A stretch of 64,000 nucleotides of DNA from assembly GCF_026745355.1 (NCBI RefSeq), contig NC_079208.1:24794805-24858804 (forward strand), read 5' to 3'. Below are positions 1 through 10,900 of this stretch, one piece after another (position 1 is the stretch's first letter; each line of letters starts with the position of its first letter). Origin of the DNA: Beta vulgaris subsp. vulgaris (Eukaryota; Streptophyta; Magnoliopsida; Caryophyllales; Amaranthaceae). A model generated the notes under the pieces. It was not told where the DNA came from, ran no database searches, and worked only from the letters and a program-made list of their open reading frames with translations. The translations under genes were made by a program, and so were the position numbers.

Positions 1-35
1 GATATATTTATATTGTTAGTTTTATTCTTATTTAG

Positions 36-100
36 AAGGATTAGTTTTAGGATTAGTAGGATTAGTTTTAGGATTAGTTTTAGTTTTAGGATTAGTAGGG
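36..100 (+). repeat. Degenerate telomere-like tandem repeat
   Basis: About five imperfect copies of GGATTAGTTTTA and shorter variants. The unit resembles the plant telomere heptamer TTTAGGG but is not identical. It lies inside transposon A and is best read as a short internal minisatellite. Confidence 0.6.
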
Positions 101-221
101 GCTGTCACTAAAAGGTACTATTAATTGAGTACGTCACCTGTATGTAGAAGTTTTTACTCCTTGTTGGTGCATGTACAGCTTCAGCTAGTTGTACATTTTT
201 TTTAAAAAATAAAAAACTAGC

Positions 222-456
222 AAATGCTCCGGTTTTTAAGAAAAAATCGGAGCATTTATGATACAAATGCTCCCGTTTTTTCCTTAACAACCGGAGCATT
301 TAACAATCAAATGCTCCGGTTTTTTAAACAACCGGAGCATTTGAGACACCAAATGCTCCGGTTGAAATCGGAGCATTTGCAAAATGCTCAAATACTCGTA
401 TGGCTTCTGCTACGGGTCAAATACGGAGCATTTGTGGGCTTTTCAACCGGAGTAAT
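222..456. repeat. Subterminal repeat array of CACTA A
   Basis: The core AATGCTCCGGTT and its complement AACCGGAGCATT alternate about every 20-40 bases. Neighbouring copies can pair as short stem-loops. In CACTA elements such arrays are the binding sites of the TNPA-type protein; here that role is inferred from position only. Confidence 0.75.
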
Positions 457-486
457 TGATGTTTTTTCCACTAGTGGTGACAATGT

Positions 487-2557
487 GTGAAAGACTTGCC
501 TAAAGCCACTGATGGCCCTGAAGCTCTCAAAATCTTGAAGAAAGCTAAAAAGGGTTGGTTTAAACAAAGTCCTTTTTGGGAACTTCCTTATTGGAAAGAT
601 CTGCTTATTCGTCACAACCTGGATGTCATGCACATTGAGAAAAACTTATTTGATCAACTTATACACATAGTGATGGATGTGAAAGGCCAAACTTCGGATA
701 ATGTTAGTGCGAGAAAAGACTTGAAGTATCTATGTAAGCGTCGACAGTTAGAACTCACCTATGACGAACAGGGAAACGAAATCATGCCAAAAGACCCTTT
801 TGCACTTGACAAGGCTCAAAGGAAGGTCTTATGTGAATGGGTTCGTGACTTAAGTTTCCGGATGGATATGCATCTGACTTGAGTAGATGTGATGATCTTC
901 GAACATCTAGGCTTTTTGGAATGAAAAGCGATGCTTGTCATGTCTTTATGGAGAGGTTACTACCGGTTGCTTTAAAAGAGTTTCTACCTTCGCATGTTTG
1001 GAAAGCAATTATTGAGATTAGTCAATTCTTTCGTGACTTGTGTGCATCCACTATTCAAGTCGATGATATGGATATTTTGGATAAAAATATAGCTGAAATT
1101 TTGTGCAAACTTAATTAAAAAGATATTTCCTCTCGCATTCTTCAACTCGATGGAATATTTGCCGATTCATTTGGCTTATGAAGCTAAGGTTGGTGGTCCA
1201 GTGCAATATAGGTGGATGTATCCCTTTGAAAGGTAACAAAGAAATTTTTAAGTAAAAATACGTTCTTTTAAGAATGAAGTTCTAATATGACAAAGTTTTC
1301 ACAATCGATATCTACATGTTGATTTATTTGGTAGGTTTCTCAATCACTTGAAGCATAAGGTTGTAAACAAGGCACATGTGGAGGGTTCTATTTGCAATGC
1401 ATACCTATGTGAGGAAATATCATATTTTTGTTCGAATTACTTCCAACCAGAAGTTGATACTAAAACAAGAGATTTGGGTAGAAACGTCACTTCAGTCATT
1501 GAGAACCATCATGATCCACATGTTCCTGAGATGTTTAGGGTGGATTGTGGGCGTACATCTACCAATGGCCATTTACACTTCTTGCAAGATAAAGAGTATG
1601 ATCGTGCACACCTTTATGTTCTTGCAAACAGTGGTATATTAAGCAAATATGAAAGGTAAATATGTTTTTCATGCCTAGTGATGTTTAACTAGTTAAAAAC
1701 ATCTCTAATCGTGCTTTCGTCAATAATAATAGGATTTCCGAAAAACATATATTGGAGACACATCCCCACATATCATTAGAGAAGATCTGGAGCAAATGTG
1801 AAGCTAAATATCCTAAATGGTTCAAATATTATGTGAGTTTTTAATTAATAAAATATAATTCTTAACTAAATGGAAGCTTTTTCTAACGCAAATTATGTAA
1901 ATTTAACATCGATGTAGTTCATGTTCTTGCAATGGGCCCCGTTAGACAAGTGAAGTCATGGAATCAGTATTTCGTCAATGGATACAATTTTCAAACACAA
2001 ATCAACTATGAACAATGGAGTGTGTTAAAAGTCACGAGGAAGTTAATTATTATGGTATTTTGGAGGAAGTGATTGAACTAGTTTACCATGGTCCATTGGA
2101 AGTCTACAAGACGATATTGTTTAAGTGCAATTGGATGGATTCTTTGAGTGGTTTAAATGCACATGAACAACACAAACTCATTGAAATAAATCATAGTAAG
2201 AAGTACCCAAAGTATGATCCCTTTGTATTATCATACCAAGTTAGCCAAGTCTATTATGCCCCTTATCCTAGTTTAAGTAGGGGTAGAGTGCAATGGTGGG
2301 CAGTGTTTCAGACTAAGGCAAGGTCTTCAATTGAAACTCCAGTGGACTCATTATTCTTTCAAGAGGAAATAAGTGATGTGCCTTCAACTCTTTGTGCTCC
2401 AAATGAGATTCCAGACTATGATTTTGACGGGGAAGAAGAACAAAACGAGGATGTAATGCTTAACGATAGTAATTCTGATAATGGCGATGAGGATGATAGT
2501 GAAGATGATCTACAAGTTTATGAGAATCTCGAAGATTTTGATGATGATGATGATGAT
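487..2557 (+). pseudogene. TNP2-type CACTA transposase, C-terminal half, broken
   Basis: Three family blocks are readable. The end of the Transposase_21 (TNP2) core is at 487-882, with WKDLLIRHNLDVMHIEKN and a conserved DVKGQTSDN block. A DUF4218-type block runs from 879 to about 1650, with FGMKSDACHVFMERLLPVAL, then MEYLPIHLAYEAKVGGP and an intron-like gap near 1235-1330. A DUF4216-type block is at 2015-2557, with YYGILEEVIELVYHG and VQWWAVFQTKARSS, followed by an acidic tail. Frames change near 880, 1118-1130 and 2010. The N-terminal half is absent because transposon A and the window edge cut it off. In intact elements TNP2 is the DDE transposase that cuts the termini. The reading frame runs up to 2557 in a GAT repeat and resumes in phase at 14289 beyond the nested Gypsy element. 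Confidence 0.9.
2553..2557. other. Left target-site duplication of Gypsy-1 (ATGAT)
   Basis: ATGAT directly precedes the TG of the left LTR and recurs at 14284-14288 directly after the CA of the right LTR. A perfect 5-bp duplication fixes both element boundaries. Confidence 0.95.
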
Positions 2558-3193
2558 TGTTATGTAGTGTAAAACTAGCAAACTTATATCACACTCCCAA
2601 AGATGAGTTCTCAAAATTGGAGACTTGTGCAACAATGATTGATTCAAATCCCGAAGCAAACTCCTGACCAGCTACCTGCACAAAAAGGGACCCACCCTGG
2701 AGGTTTGGGTGGTATTTCCCCCTCCGAAGTTTATGTCAGATGTCAGGGATGTAAAGGAACTTTTAGAGAGGGAAAGTAGAGAGAGAGAGAGAAGAATTTA
2801 TGACAGAGTAACAGTACTATGCTCTGAAAAAACGTACCTTTCACCCTGAAATCAAGGACTATTTATACTGTTTGAAATGACTGCTGTGCCTTGATGTCAC
2901 CCTAATTTGGGAGCATCTGATTGGCTAATTCAAAGTAGCGGGGCACGTGGCAGTAATTGATTGGTCAGCACACCTCACTTTCATAAAAAGGTGTAGATCA
3001 TTTTTACTGGGCCTAAGTACGATTTTTGGGGCCAGAAGAGGGGCCTCTAGTACACTTTCTTCAGAGAAACGTACTTTTAGGCCTGCCCTTTCCAGACCCT
3101 TTGTACTTTTACCTCTCTGCATGCATGCCACATGTAGGGCTCCGAGGGGGCCACGTGGCAGCACGATAGCCGTTGATTTTTTAGGCTACAACA
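2558..3193 (-). repeat. Gypsy-1 3' LTR
   Basis: Begins TGTTATGTAG and ends GGCTACAACA on the plus strand, matching 13658-14283. Relative to the other LTR it differs by about ten mostly single-base insertions or deletions. A GA-rich stretch is at 2765-2795 and a TATA-like CTATTTATA (minus-strand TATAAATAG) at 2859-2867. Confidence 0.95.
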
Positions 3194-3212
3194 TTTGCCC
3201 CTTAAAAGAGGG
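3194..3212 (-). other. Gypsy-1 polypurine tract
   Basis: Read on the minus strand, a purine-rich run with AAGGGGCAAA directly abuts the TGT of the 3' LTR. This is the expected plus-strand primer site. Gypsy-2 has the equivalent GAAGGGCAAA before its 3' LTR. Confidence 0.75.
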
Positions 3213-3378
3213 AGTTATTATTTTTTAGGCGCCAAGACGGTTAATCTTCCTCTTTTAACCGACCTGGAACTGCCCTTCCCCTTTATTCAAAAAAGAGGCG
3301 CGATTTTGCCGGTCTCCATAGGTCAATCCTAGGCATAACGGTTACTTTTCATCGGATGAGGAGGTCATTTTCACCCCT

Positions 3379-3387
3379 CTATAAATA
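3379..3387 (+). promoter_or_regulatory. TATA box of the antisense additional gene (Gypsy-1)
   Basis: CTATAAATA lies about 180 bases inside the 3' LTR, on the strand opposite gag-pol. The same box with similar surroundings is present in Gypsy-2 (minus strand, 23793-23801) although the two copies have diverged widely elsewhere. It is followed by a CT/GA-rich leader, a leader intron (donor at 3564, acceptor ending 3786) and the start codon at 3836. Confidence 0.65.
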
Positions 3388-3835
3388 TGTGCCTTAGTCG
3401 CTCCTGGAATCATTTTAACATCGCTGAGAAATTTTCTAGAGAGAGAGACTCTGCAGATTTTTACTGAGCTTTTAGAGAGAAGAACAACTCCCGTCCAAGT
3501 TCTTACTTTGCTCGTCCGAGGCCTCAAGTCATCTTTGACGTTCGTCCGAACTTTCTTCTACAGGTATATTCTCAACTCTTTTTCTTGTTTGCACACATAT
3601 TTTAAGAAAATAGATTCGTCCTCTTCCTTGAACAATTCCGGTCGCTCAAGGGTTGGTGCTAACCCTAGAACAGAGGGCCTAACTTCCTCGGCATCTTCTA
3701 GAGTTGGTCCTATCTCGGCCGGGCATGCATTCTTTATCTTTAGCCATGGACGGCAAAGTCAGACGACCTAGTCTTTACCTGTGCAGGGTAATCTAGCGCG
3801 TCAAGCAAACGGCTCGCATCAGAAGAGGGGTTACC

Positions 3836-6800
3836 ATGCCGGCCTCTAGCTCCGAAAGGGAGGAATCCACTGGGCGAATTCCGGCCGAAGGGGAACGAGA
3901 GACCCAAAGCGCTCGTCCTGCCAATCAAACTCCTTCTCCTGAGCATGCCGAGGAGGAACCAGAAATCAGGGGCTCCCCAGAAGCCAGCCCGTCCATGCAC
4001 AGGACGATCTCAGATGAGCCGAGGACGACTAGCTCCTCTAACCCCACTAGTGGCTCAGAGGAGCCGTCAACCACTTCGTCTGAAATAAGACGGCGGCTAG
4101 GTCCCCTTTCTGACCCTAGGTTTATCCTGGCCGATAACACTTGGCTGGGACGATTAGGCTCGGACCTTATACCTTTTTCAGTGGCTATGCCCATGCCCGG
4201 CTACCACTTTGTCCTTCCCGGCCGAGAGGACACTATTTTCAGTGCTCCTCCCGGCCACTTTGCAGTTTATCGGTTGGCATTAGATGCCGGCCTGCGCTTT
4301 CCCCTTCACCCTTTCATCAGCCAACTTCTTCATTACTACGGCATAGGACATAATCAGCTTGCCCCTAACTCTTGGCAAAACATCCTTACCTTTCTGGCCG
4401 TCTGCAACTTAAAGGGAAAGGACCCTTCTCTGGCCGCTTTTACCCATATTCACTATGTTGCCAAGGTCCCTAGGACCATTGAAGGAAGCTGGCTGAGCGT
4501 GTGCAATCGTCAAGGATTCTTGACGTCTTGGGATAAGACTTCCAAGATGCACTCATGGAAGGGCGAGTTCCTCTTTGTCCAGGCGCCCAGCAAAGCGGTG
4601 GCAAACCGCCTTCGGTATTTTAGCCGGTCAACCACAAACACTGGACGGATGGCCTCATATCTGGAACTGGAGAGTAACTCTGCCGAAGAGATGGTGGAGT
4701 ACTTCCGGATTTCGGAATATACTATGGAAGATGTTTCTTTCAAGGGTCCGTCCAATTGGATTCCCTTTAAGGAAATGTTTTACCATGATAACTTCCTAGT
4801 CGCTGCCGGCTTGCGGCAGGACGAGGACAGAGGTATATCAACTAAGAATCTTCTAAGTAAAAATTTCTAGACTTGCTTATCATTCGTCCAACACTCGTTT
4901 CATTCCCTTTTGCAGATTCAGCCAGGAGCAAACTAAGGAAGTCTTGGATAGGAGACATGAGCTCATCCAGATTTGCGGACACTCTATGGAAGGAGTACAA
5001 TAAATCAGGTGCCGAAAAGAGGGCCGACACTCTGGTAAGATATTGTATATATATATTTATTTTTTTTTTTTGAGCTTGCCGGTCTGCTTCTTTGGAGGGT
5101 AACCCGTCAAGATGGAGCCTGGACGACTTGTCTATCCAAGGAGCAATTCGTTCAGAGGAGTACTGGACGAGCTATCTTTTTAAGAAACAACTCGTCTAGG
5201 TGGATTCCTTGACGGCTTGCCTCTTCGGGGGGCAGTCCGTCTAGAATCGCATTGGACGAGCTACTCACCTGAGGAGCAACCCGTCCTGGTTGATACCTTG
5301 ACGGTTTGCCTCTTCGGGGGGCAGTCCGTCTAGAATAGCGTTGGACGAGCTGCTCACCTGAGGAGCAACCCGTCCTGGTTGATACCTTCACGTATATTCT
5401 AATCTTTTTTCTTTTTCAGAAAAATGCCCCAACCTCTAAGGCTTTGGCCGAAAAAGCCGCAGGAAAGAAACGGCCGGCCGGTACCAGTGAAGCCCCTCCC
5501 TCAAAAAAGGCAAAGGGCTTTACTGCTAAGAAGAAGAAGACCACACGGCCGGTTCCTTAGGTCGTGATCGACCTACCGGCCAAGGAGGAGGCCAAAGAAG
5601 AGCCGGCTGAAGTTGACTCCCGGGCCCTCGTGGCCTATACTGGTCCGGCCGAGCAGCCCACTCCTTCGCAGCCTGACGAGGTTGTCGTGTTGGACGATGC
5701 TGGACAATCTTCTCAGCCGGACGCGGCTGTGGACGGGTCCGCCTTCTCTGGGCCAGTGGCCCAACTGGTAGGCCAGATGCCGGCTGCTTATAGGACGGCT
5801 TCCCGTTCTTCTGGTGAGTCTTACTATTCCAACGTAGTTAGAACACTAAGGGTTGGCGGGCGTCCGATGAGTCCGTCCAACAAACATACCGTGGTTATTC
5901 CCATCAGGTGTACTGACGAGTCTAACCTTTCAGATAAAGGGAAGGGTCCAGCTGTTGACGGCTCCCCTAGCCTCTTGACGATGAATCTTCTCCAGCTTTT
6001 GGAAAGATGTCGTCGTCTGAACGTGAGAAGCTCAAGACGGAGCTGTTCAAGTGCTTTCCCGAACCTTATATTAAGGGGTTAAGGGGAGCATCGTCTGGGC
6101 ATGTAGGTTACATGTCTCAGCTTGCTGCCGAGGTACATCCTTTTCTATTTAGACGCTTATGTTTTATACTTGGCATTTATTTACTTCTTTTTCATCCGTC
6201 CTGACATGCCTTATCCTTTCATTTTTCAGCTTTTTGCTCGCAGCATGATAACAGAAGACTGGGCAAAGGAGCTCAGAAAAGAAAACAAAAAGCTCGTCCA
6301 AGATGTGACGGCGGCCGCTGATCATGCCCAGTTTGCTATGGCCCAGCAAGAGGTGTTGCATCAGCAGACCAAGATTGCGCTGGAAAAACGATCAGCCGAG
6401 CTGGAGTCTCAGATCAAAGTCTACCTTCTTCGGTTGACGGAGATGATAGACGAACGGGCCTCATTGGAACGTGTTCTGACGGACGAGAAGAATTCAGTCA
6501 TGACGATGGCTGCTGATTTCTTCAAGGAGAACCTCGTCCTGAAGGTCAAGAACCAAGCCCTTCGTACTGAGGTTGCAGAGACCGTTGCTGGCGCCAAAGA
6601 GGCTATGAACACCGTCATAGACACCTCAAAGGAATGGGCAGTGCAAGCTTTTGGCATGATGGCCGAAGAGGAGGATATCCCCAGATATACTCGTCGGCTG
6701 GAGTTCCAAGAGGCTTTGCATAAGGCGACTATATCCGGAGCCGACCCTCCCGTCTTTGAAGAATCTTCTGAGGATGAAGAGGGGGAGGACGATGCAGAGG

Positions 6801-6838
6801 CCCAGGATGAAGAGGACAATGATCCTCCTGCCGCTTAG
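3836..6838 (+). pseudogene. Additional multi-exon gene of the Tat retrotransposon (Transposase_28-like), antisense to pol
   Basis: Four coding exons can be laid out with matching phase: 3836-4832, 4916-5034, 5420-6132 and 6230-6838, all with GT-AG borders. Exon 1 gives a Ser/Pro/Glu-rich N-terminus and then a domain with HFAVYRLALDAGLRFPLHPF and NSWQNILTFLAVCNLKG. This resembles the 'putative gypsy type transposon' family (PF04195), known from additional genes of Tat elements; its function is not established. Exon 3 is Lys-rich, then acidic (nuclear-localisation-like KKKAKGF and KKKKTTR stretches). Exon 4 is a long coiled coil ending in an acidic tail. The total would be about 810 residues. 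Breaks: an in-frame TAG at 5558-5560 and a frameshift near 5965-5995. The gene converges on pol, which ends at 7941 on the other strand. Expression from its own TATA box is inferred. Confidence 0.8.
5085..5400. repeat. Minisatellite in intron of the additional gene (89-bp unit)
   Basis: A unit starting CCTTGACGG at 5207 recurs at 5296, giving two nearly identical 89-bp copies plus degenerate flanking copies. Each contains TTGCCTCTTCGG, a CGTC(C/T) motif and TTGGACGAGCT. Similar units are found downstream of the gene at 7340-7530 and in Gypsy-2 near 22600-22860. Confidence 0.8.
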
Positions 6839-7940
6839 TTCCTTTGTTGTATCTTGGCCGTGAGCCACTTGTAATTTTTCCTCCTTTTGTACTTAGATGA
6901 ATTTAGGTTGTAATCATCTTTTTTACATTTATGAAAAGCTATCTTTTTCAATCCCCCTTGTTCTATGCTTTACTGTTTTTGACGCATTGTCTTAAAACTC
7001 CATGATTATACAGAGTACAAAAGCAACTCGTCATAACATTTTGGCCGATTACATCTACAACATTCATTAATGCCCAAGTATAAAAGTAATTCGTCAATCA
7101 TTTTTTATTTGACCCAGTAGCTCTTTTCTGGACGTTCATAACCAGATGCTCAAGCAAAGACTTGTTTTTAATTTTTGGATTTCAAAAACTGCCAAGTATA
7201 AAAGTTTGCTCGGCCAGAACCTGGGTGTCGTTCGTCATTGGACAAAGACTTAGTCAATTTATAAATTATGCCCTATATGCCCCCCTTCTTGGACGAAGAG
7301 TTTTTATAACTTTTCCCTGTTCAAGAAGGAGTTAAGAAGATAATTTTTAAACAACTTGGACGAGCGGTTTATGCCGGAAGCAACTCGTCCAGGCTAATAT
7401 TCTGACGGGTTGCCTCTTTGGAGAGCAATTCGTCCAGACAATGACTGGACGTGCTGCCTCTTCGAAGAGCAATTCGTCTGAATGATACTTGGACGACCTG
7501 ATTCTTTGGGGAAAAACTCGTCCCTCTTTGTGCAATCATGAAATAACTTGTTCCTTTACTAAGGTTGTTATTTCGAAGTTTGTGGCTTTTGGACGGAAAG
7601 TAAGATACCTTTACTAAGGCGTCCTATTTCCAGCCGACCTTGTTCAGGAGATGTTTAACTCTTTAAGTAAACAACCTAGCCAAATCTGACATGTTTTATC
7701 CGTTTAAGGATGATAACATGTTCAGCCGAACTCCTAAGGAAAGGTGCATTGTCTTTTTGCTTTGTAAAATTAGTTAGCTTTTGACGACGTATGTAACTTA
7801 AGCAAACAATTCAAACAAAGTCATAGAGAAGTAGAATTGTATTATATGAAGTTTGCTTGACGGATAGTCAAGATACATGTCTACATTCTACTTTTTCATT
7901 GTAATGCATTAGTAAAAGATTACAATTTAGTGTTGATGCT
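6839..7940. other. Spacer between convergent additional gene and pol
   Basis: No coding potential. The stretch is rich in GGACGA/CGTCC motifs and holds further degenerate copies of the intron-type repeat at 7340-7530. Both genes end here, so it probably supplies 3' untranslated sequence for each. AATAAA-type signals are not clear. Confidence 0.5.
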
Positions 7941-10900
7941 CTAAACAAAGTATTTCTTCAAAGTGTCAGAATTCCACGTCCTAGGAATAGGACGTCCGTC
8001 CAATCCTTCTAGACGAAAGGTGCCATTCTGAACGACTTCGATTATCTTATAGGGTCCTTCCCAGTTAGGAGTAAGCTTGCCTAACTCTTTGGCTCGGCCG
8101 ACCGCTTCCATTTTTCTTAGGACGAGATCTCCCATCTTTAATGGACGTCTTGCAACTCTTTTGTTGAAGTCTCTTGCCATTCTTAACTTATATAGTTGCA
8201 TCGTCAGCAGGCATTGCCCCTGACTTCAGGAACTAAGTCCAAAGCCGTCCTAAGAGCTGCCCAGTTAGCATCTTCTGAGTACATCATTACTCTTAAGGTG
8301 GGTTCTTCAACCTCAATAGGGAGGACAGCCTCAGAGCCATAAACCATCATAAAAGGAGTCTCCCATGGAATTCTTGGCCGTTGTCCTTATTGACCATAAG
8401 ACCAGCTGCAATTCTTCTACCCAAAGCCCCTTTGCATTGTCCAACTTCTTTTTTATCCCGGCCGAAAGAATCTTGTTAAAAGCCTCCACTTGCCCATTAG
8501 CCTGTGGATGAGCTACTGCTGCAAAGTGGGCTTAATTCCTTGGTCAGCCAACCATTGACGAAGTTTGGGTGTTTCAAATTGCGGCCCATTATCAAAGACG
8601 ATGACTGGGGCATCCAAACCTTGTAATCAAGTTCTTCCAGATGAACCCTTTGACGTCATTGGTGGTGATGCCCCTTAATGCTTCAGCTTCAACCCATTTT
8701 GTAAAGTAGTCTACAGCTACTATTACAAATTTCTTCTGGCCGCAGCAATAGGAAAAGGCCCAAGGATGTCCATCCCCCATTTAGCAAAGGGAAGAGGAAA
8801 GAGAATGGGCGTCAAGTAATTGGACGGCTTTTGATAGATATTACCATGCTTTTGGCAACTATCACACTTCTTGGCATGGAGCAGTGCATCTTCTTTTAAG
8901 GACGGCCAAAAGTAGCCCGTCCTGAGAGCCCTTTCTGCCAAAGCTCTTCCTCCAATGTGGAAGCACAAGCTCCCTCATGCAACTCCTTCAAAACGTCCAG
9001 ACCTTCCTTTCGGCTGATGCACTTGAGAAGAGGCCGATTATAGGATTTTTTGTATAGAGTCTCATTCCACAATTCAAACCACTTGTCCCTTGCTTTCACA
9101 TACTTGGCTTCAATTGGATCAAGAGGCAGGCGGCCGGTTTTCTTGATTCTAATGATTGGACTCATCCACTCATCTCACCGGCTGAGAAACAACTTCTCCA
9201 GCCTCAATGCTCTTGGCCGCCTTTACCTCCCAGAAGACTGTTCTAGGAACATCTCCTTCAGCCGAGCTGGCCAATTTAGAGAGGGCATCAGCTTGATGGT
9301 TTTCCGATCTGGGCACCTGATCTAGGACGAACCTCTTTAAAGACTTGATCTCTCCTTGACCAAATTCATATACTTGCTCATGGACGCTTCTTTGCATTCA
9401 AACTCACCATTGACTTGACTGACAACCAGCAGAGAGTCAGTTTTAGCTTCAATTTCCAAGGCCCCAGCCGCTTTGCACATTTTTATGCCGGCTAAGAGAG
9501 CTTCATACTCTGCTTCATTATTGGACGCCTGGAATTTGAACTTCATAGCATATTAAACTTATCCCCTTCTGGAGATTGAAAAATGATTCCTGCCCCACAC
9601 CGTTGCAGTTGAGGATCCGTCCACCATAAGGGTCCAATGACGCCTTCCTGCTGTGACCTGGACGCTTTCTATCGTAGGCCGAGTAAGCTCTACAATAAAA
9701 TCAGCCAAAGCTTGGCCCTTGATTGCCTTTCTAGGCTCAAATGTTAAATCAAACATATTAAGCTCAACAGCCCATTTTAACATCCGGCCAGAGCATCCAT
9801 CTTATGCAACACTTGCCTAAGCGGCTGATCTGTATATACAAGAATGCTGTGGGCAAGAAGTAAGGCCTTAACTTCCGGCTGGCCATCAGCAAAGCCAAGC
9901 CGAATTTTATGGACGAATATCTGCTTTCTGCATCTTTCAGCACATGGCTCACAAAATAGACGGGTATTTGACCGCGTCTCTTTCAGCCAAGAGACTGCAC
10001 TTACTGCGAAGGGTGATACAGCCAGGTATACATACAACTTTCTCACCTTCGGCCGGACTGATCAGCCTAGGCAGCTGCCGAAGATGTCTTTGACTTGCTG
10101 AAGCGCCACTCAGCTTCTTCCGACCATCAAACTTGGCATTCTTTTTGATAGTAGCAAAGAAATGGTGACATTTGTCTCCTGATTTTGAGAGAAACCGTCC
10201 AAGAGCAGCCAAACAGCCCGTCAACCTCTGAACTTCTTTGACTTTGGACGGCGAAGACATATTCATAATAGCTTGAATTTTGTCGGGATTTGCCTCAATC
10301 CCTCTCTGATCAACCAAAATCCCAGAAATTTCCCAGCAACTACACCGAATACACATTTTGCGGATTAGCTTCAACTTAAATTTCTCAAGTGAGGAAGGTT
10401 TCCCTCAGATCGTCCAGATGATCTTTCTCTTCTTTACTCTTGACGATCATGTCGTCGATATAGGCTTCCATATTTCGGCCAAGCTGTGGCTGAAATACCG
10501 TATTAATGAGCCTCTGAAATGTAGCTGGTGCATTTCTTAGGCCGAAGGGCATCCTGAGCCATCCATACAGCCCTTTCTCAGTAATGAAGGAAGTCTTATC
10601 TTGATCATCCGGCCACATAGGAATCTGATGGAAGCCAGAATAGGCGTCCATAAAGCTCAGCAGGGCATGGCCGGCCGTAGAATCAACCAGACGATCAATT
10701 TTAGGCAATGGGAAGCTGTCCTTAGGACAAGCCTTGTTCAGATTCGTATAATCAACACACATTCTCCAAGTGTCATTCGGCTTTGGAACCATCACAACAT
10801 TTGCTACCCAATCTGGGTAGTATGTTTCCCGGATGAATTTAGATTAGCAGCTTTTGAACTTCTTCATCAACGGCCTTATTTCTGGCCGGCCCAGATGCCT

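Larger units (their letters stand above)
1..476. mobile_element. CACTA-type DNA transposon A, terminal part
   Basis: The right end reads TTTTTTCCACTAGTG, so read inward from the other strand the terminus is CACTAGTGGAAAAAA. This is the usual form of a CACTA (En/Spm) terminal inverted repeat. Directly inside it lie many copies of a CCGGAGCATTT motif in both orientations, as expected for CACTA subterminal repeats. At 477 the sequence switches to TNP2-type transposase coding of element B, so A has inserted into B. The other end of A is outside the window and no transposase of A is visible. The 3-bp target duplication would be GTG at 477-479 but cannot be tested. Confidence 0.7.

Noticed and set aside
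36..100. Interstitial telomere sequence
   Set aside because: The unit GGATTAGTTTTA is not the plant telomere heptamer and lies inside a transposon.
100..476. A short complete CACTA element starting at CACTAAAAGG near 106
   Set aside because: The left sequence does not match the right terminus CACTAGTGGAAAAAA, the flanks TGT and GTG are not duplicates, and sequence left of 106 is not transposase coding. Element A more likely starts outside the window.
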